Assembly (NCBI GenBank): GCA_902729315.2
Contig: LR746278.1
Location: 1,003,001 to 1,067,000, forward strand
Origin: Spirodela intermedia
Taxonomy: Eukaryota; Streptophyta; Magnoliopsida; Alismatales; Araceae
Length of the DNA stretch: 64,000 nt
Direction: 5' to 3'
Both the position numbers and the translations under genes were made by a program. The notes under the pieces were generated by a model. The model worked only from the letters and a program-made list of their open reading frames with translations, searched no databases and was not told the DNA's origin. Shown piece after piece: positions 58,881 through 64,000 of the stretch. Every line of letters begins with the position of its first letter. Positions within the stretch are counted from its first letter, which is position 1.

Positions 58881-59106
58881 TTGATGACAACTCAACATCA
58901 ATCATTACCACGGTATGTACATATTGTTAATTTTTTAGTTTCTAGAAAAATTACAAAATAGTGGGATAAGAATAGAAAAAATTATTTTTTTCTAAGATTA
59001 GAAATTATTTTTAACATGATCCTAATTTATATTACTTGAGCAATGATTAAATTTTAAGGAGATGTGTTCATGAAGAAGAATATCATATCATTCTTAACAT
59101 GTGTCA

Positions 59107-59452
59107 TTGACATGACTCAGTCATTGTATATTAAATCACGCAAATCTAAAATTTATAAAACTAGAAAATATGAATTTTTAGATATTTAGAAGTATTTCTG
59201 AATAAATATATTAATTATAATTCCATAAAAATTCCAAAAATAATGATAATTTTTCAAGTTAATCACAAGGATGTAATATAATATTTGATAATTATTCAGA
59301 ATTTTTCTCAATGAATACGATTTTCTATGAATTTTATATTAGGAAATGAAAAAGAAATATATTTAAAATTTACGAAAAAGGAAAATAAGGGTGCAGACAT
59401 CAGGATGACATTAGCACCCAACGAACGTGAATCACGTGGAAATAGAGTTCCA
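59107..59452 (+). repeat. Direct repeat, right copy
   Basis: This is the counterpart of 57532-57873. Similarity stops at about GTGGAAATAGA (59448). After that the two flanks are unrelated. Confidence 0.8.
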
Positions 59453-60738
59453 CCCGATGATTCTTATGTAAGTGATTACAGATGATTTAATTAATCAAAT
59501 TAAGATCTGTAAAAGCTAGAAGAATCGTAATTGAACAAAATATATTTTGGTAAATTAAAATCACAAAGATTATCACTAAATGAAACGTAAAGTAAGTTGA
59601 AAGTAGAAAAATAGAGTTTTGGCGTTGCGATGACGATGCGTCGGCGATGTATTGGAATCTTGAGCGTTCGGGAAGATTGTTGTGCAGTGTCTACGACTTT
59701 GAAGGCTATCTTTGGACAAAGACAACATGAGCAATCTCTAAATCTTCTCGCGAAGTTTAGAGATTAATGAAATGGGTCATTGAGTCATCTCTAGCGATTG
59801 TCATCCAACAGAGCGAAAAAATGACGACTTTGCAGCTCTCTGACAATTGTCACCCGACAGAGAAGAGCTGGATGAAGGTGGGGTGCATGTCAGGGAGCTT
59901 CATCCTCAAGTCTGCGCAGCAAGAGGCTCTTCATCGCATCTAGTACACTCTCAAGAGGTGGCAACTCGTCTCCCAACATATCATCCTCTTCTCGATGACG
60001 GCTTGTTCGTCGATCATCGGAGATGATTTACTCGATGGATTTGTGATCCTTTTATCACGAATCGTTTAGTAATTTTAGTAGCAATACTCCGCGAATCGTG
60101 TTGACGAGATTTTTGCCAATGATCCAGCAATTCTCGTTGCTTAATCCTTCACCAACGATCTGCAGGAAAGTCACGATAATCAGATAAAAACATATGACTT
60201 TTGACTCTAGGAGGATTTGAACCTGCACCGGTTGTCTGCCCCTTTTGAAGAAGGTGTGTGGGTTTAGTCTCACATCGGTTGTGCGCCGATATTTCGGGCG
60301 AATATATAGTAATTCTACATTTCTAAGCAAAGTTTCTTCTCTCGTGTGTATGACCTTTCCTTGCCCCACAGTCGGTTGGCCACCTGTGATGTGGAAGGGG
60401 AGTGACACACACGTGCCCCCATTAGTTCAAACCGCTCGAGCCCTTGCTCGCAGCTACTCCCCAACTACGCTTTCGACCTACTTCCAACCCGCTTGCAGGC
60501 CCGGTTGGCCAGCAGGTCTCCCCATTTTGTAATATTTTTATTTTTATTTCTTGTTCTTCATTTATCTCAAAAGTAAGATTATAAAAATCATATAAAATCA
60601 CATAATTACTCAAAAATTCACATTGATCAACTAAAACTACTTTTCACACTTTAACATAAATATAAGTCTATTTATCATGAGTTAAGGTTAAAATTATATT
60701 ATTTATTAATTATTAACTCATGATAATGAAGACTTATC
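59453..60738 (-). mobile_element. Probable LTR sequence of the minus-strand Athila-type element
   Basis: Read on the minus strand, this follows directly on a gypsy-type purine tract ending at 60740 and starts TGATAAGTC, so it is likely a 3' LTR. It is more GC-rich than its surroundings in the middle and contains AGTCTCACATCGG (60267-60279), a motif often seen in plant LTRs. A short tRNA-like stretch occurs at 60202-60226. The far end of the LTR is not determined, and the direct repeat at 59107-59452 may belong to it. Confidence 0.45.
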
Positions 60739-63700
60739 ACATCCCCTAACTTAAATCATTGCTAGTCCCTTAGTAATAAAATTACGAAAATAAAAATTTA
60801 TAAATCTCAAACATTATATTTCAATATAGAAAGAAAAAATACAATTAGAAATGATGCACCTTTAGACACTTTGGATTCTTATATCAAGTATTTAAGAATG
60901 ATGTCAAGCACTTAAATATTTAAACATTAATTAGAATAACAATCTAGACTTCACTTCTTCTATTCACATCTTTATCACTTCTTCACTCATAGATGTATTT
61001 ACAAGATGTTCTAATTATCAATACTTATCTAAGAATAATATTACTTTTATATTTCTTTTTTTCTATGACTTGATTTTTAAAGTTTGTACTATATTTCTTA
61101 TATATATATATAGTAGATAAGTAACTTTTCATGTAGATAAATTTTAATAATAAGAATGATATCTCACACCCTCCATGTGTACTCTTTATTTTCAGGGCTT
61201 TCACTTTACCTACTTATTTTGCAGCAAGTGTTTTTCTATACTTGATTTTCAACAATGAGAATAATGTCTCACACCTTCCATATGTACTCTTTGTTTCTAG
61301 ATTTTTCACATTGCTCTCTCTTCTTTTTTTTTTTCAAAATAAGTGATTTCTCCTCACAAGTCCTATAGATCGGGGTGCAAAAATCTCCATTAAACTCAAA
61401 TGATTAATCAATTTTTCACATCAAGTAAATACTATCCATCAAGATCATGAAGTGAAAATCTGTAAAATCAAATCCATGTTATCTATCATGTATCCAATGA
61501 GTATTCTAACATTTCATACTACTAGATCATTCTTTTGACTCAATAATAATCTTCCTAGTATCTATTTGGTATCAATCAATCTAATTGATTTAATTTTTCA
61601 TGCATGTAATATAATGTAAGAAATTTGTAAATTAGATAGTTCTGATAGTTCTATTTTTTGGTTTCAGTTCTATTTTTAGCACAATAAATTTGTCAAAAAT
61701 AAATCAAAACTATCCTCTTTCTAGTTGTAATTTCGAGTTTCAGTAATATATATCTAGGGGATTAAAATGTGAGAAAAAGGTCTTTAGAATTTCAAATTTC
61801 AGGCTATTTTTTTGTCTACTATTTTTGACAGTCTGTTGTTCTTGATAGAAAACTAGAAAATACATGTTGTAGTTTTTCTGAATTTTATTTTATTTTTATT
61901 TTTTTAGTTACTGTTCTAAGTTGAATAAAATGCAAACACATGTTCTTAATCGTCCTACAACATAAATTAATAATGAATACTTCACCCCTCAACTTAAAAA
62001 TGACATTGTCCTCAATGACACAGAAAAATTGAAACAAAATATGCAAAAAATATAATTTTCAAGTGAAGCATGCATATGTGCAAAGTTAAGCATTAAAAAT
62101 ATTATCGTAAATGATAAAGCTCAGAAAGACATCACCTCAACCTTGTTTTTAATTTTCCACTTCATCTTACACTCCTCTTCCTGCATTTTTTTGAAAAAAC
62201 AAATACAGAAACAAGTACTACAAAATTCTAAGAAAAATAGAGCTTAAAAAAAATCAAACAGAATGAAATAAAAATCATGAGTTGCCTCCCATGCAACGCT
62301 GCATTTAATGTCTCCAGCTAAACAGCTCTTAGATCATATAAGATGATCTATGGCCATTGAAATATATATGTATCCTAAGGTAAGTTTCATGATATTCTTT
62401 TTCAAATTTAGTATAAATTCATATACTTCATATATATACCTTGACATACTTTCAGCCAAAACAAAATAGAAATTAACAAAATTTTATTTAAAATAATATT
62501 TCTATTTTGAAAAGAATCTTTCCTTATTTCTATCTTATTTTGTAAGGCTCTCATTCATTAATAAATACTTTCTATTAATAGACCATAAAATGTGATCAGG
62601 CCATATAATTTTCAAATTAACTCTTGCCCAACCTAAATTTTTTTCATCTAAATTGATATCTCTAATTCTTCCATTCACCTATTTCTTAATGTGTTCTTTT
62701 ATCTACATAATCTTCCCCTAATCTATTTTATCTTCCATATATATTTGTTTAATATGCGAGATAAATATTTCAAGCTTAGAAATAGTTCTAATGGGCTGTG
62801 AGTTTTGAAGGATAGAAGGATTGTCTTCTTTAATCTCAGATCTAATGAATTCAGTAAAATTTAAATTTTCTCCTCCAAAATTATCTCTGTATTCATATCC
62901 ATTATTTTCGTTTCTCCCCATTAGTTGAATCAACTCTTTTTCTAGCTTTTTGTTTCTCAACTCATCACATTCTTCATCTTCCTAAGAACTATCTTTTAAT
63001 TTCGGTATATGACATACATCATTATCCTCACAATCAACATTTATGGTTGCAAAATTATGATTAGATTTATTAATTTCATCTTCTACATCTCCCAAATCAA
63101 TTGATTTTTCCTCACCTGAAATATGTTTTTCTTCATTTATGTCCTTACTCCCTTCTACTAAAATTTAGATGATTTTTTCATGATCAGCTTCTGTTTCTTC
63201 ATCTAAGGGCTCTTTCTCCTCATTATCCTCACTATATTCATTCATCAATTGTGAGTAATAAATTATTTTATTTAAATTTTCTACTACTATATTTTTGGCC
63301 TTAATATTCTCATTTACTTCTAATGGATCATCAATTTCTTCTAATAATTAGAAATAAGGATCAAATAAAATATTCTCACTCAATATATTTACTATCTTAA
63401 TATTTTTAATTCATGAGTTTTTTTCTAAATTTATCAAACTAGACTCTTCTTGCTGAAATCCTACTATTGGATAGTTTCTTGAATTTTTTATGGGTTGACT
63501 AAGTAGTTATCCCTCTTCTTTCTTATCCCCAAGAGCCTCTATAATTTGTTTCTGGTGTAGCATCATTTGATTCATAGTTTGTTACATCATTTGACTCATT
63601 TGTTGTATCATTTCTATAGCATCAGGTTGGATTTGAGAAGACAGATTTTTTTGAAATCTATGTTCCTATTTTGAACGAAATTCAAAATGTGAATTGGATC

Positions 63701-64000
63701 TAAGTGCTTCTAGATTTTGAATATTATTTGGGTTTCTTCACGAAAAACTATTCCCCCAATTAGGATTATAAGAATTAGAAAAATATTTCTAATTTTTACT
63801 AAAATCGTGGGATACTTACACTTGTTCTTGCTTAGGATGATATTGAAATTCGAAATGATCATTTTCACCATACATAGGACGTATACTATTTGAATTAAAT
63901 TGAGGGTTAAGAGGCTTTTTAATATTGTCAATAAGTAAATCAAGTTTTTCTAATCTTTGATTAATTTGATTAACCTCATTTCTAAGTTTAGAATCATCAT
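60739..64000 (-). mobile_element. Athila-type retrotransposon internal region, minus strand, deleted and decayed
   Basis: On the minus strand the order is a broken gag-like region with Asn/Pro/Trp-rich text resembling Athila gag (63710-63990), then a Glu/Asn-rich stretch (62718-63300, including the open frame 62718-62960). Next comes GCATGGGAGGCAAC (62281-62300), a landmark usually found after pol, then GAGGACAATGTCA with a following purine tract (61985-62025). Last is CTAGCAATGATTTAAGTTAGGGGATG (60740-60765) just before the LTR start. Protease, RT and integrase are missing, so this is an internally deleted copy. Its left LTR lies outside the window. Confidence 0.6.

Noticed and set aside
60202-60226. 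Possible tRNA gene
   Set aside because: Only the 3' part resembles a tRNA. The T-stem has a mismatch and I find no matching anticodon or D arm upstream.

Overview
This window is nuclear DNA from a flowering plant. The evidence is split genes with GT-AG introns, organelle-targeted enzymes, a class I KNOX homeobox gene, DUF26 receptor kinases, a TBL acetyltransferase family, and remnants of plant LTR retrotransposons (Ty1-copia-like, Ty3-gypsy, Athila). Some genes are very GC-rich and sit between AT-rich repeat tracts, and (CT)n/(GA)n microsatellites are abundant in leaders and introns. A monocot or another early-diverging angiosperm would fit, but I cannot name the species.

Layout. 1-15.2 kb: two tandem high-affinity nitrate transporter genes (NRT2 family, 511 aa each, one intron each) about 11.7 kb apart, separated by AT-rich repeat DNA with old LTR-type elements and a ~66-bp tandem repeat. 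15.6-28.6 kb: two minus-strand genes for organelle proteins, a plastid phylloquinone methyltransferase (MENG, 8 exons) and a mitochondrial polynucleotide phosphorylase (PNP2, 16 exons, with a degenerate copia-like remnant in one intron). 30.8-33.3 kb: a class I KNOX homeobox gene on the minus strand, 5 exons. 35.2-41.5 kb: a divergent head-to-head pair of cysteine-rich receptor-like kinases (CRKs). 42.1-43.9 kb: a TBL (trichome birefringence-like) acetyltransferase gene on the minus strand. 46.3-52.1 kb: a tandem segmental duplicate of the second CRK plus TBL block. In it the CRK is a broken pseudogene carrying a probable 474-bp solo LTR, while the TBL copy looks intact. 52.7-64 kb: decayed Ty3-gypsy and Athila-type retrotransposons with no host gene.

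The most informative signal is the mosaic of divergence in both duplications. In the NRT2 pair the coding exons and intron are identical in all frames, while the distal 5' flanks and the 3' flanks are clearly diverged; identity stops a few bases after the stop codon. This is the pattern expected of recent gene conversion. The two promoters also differ where it may matter: copy 1 has a clear TATA box and copy 2 lacks it. The CRK-TBL duplication shows a similar patchwork. I found no sign of a wholly new biological system. The genes belong to known families and do not form one pathway, apart from the duplicates acting as paralogue pairs.

Exon boundaries were worked out by hand from splice consensus, reading phase and family similarity. 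Every multi-exon model given closes in frame to a whole number of codons.
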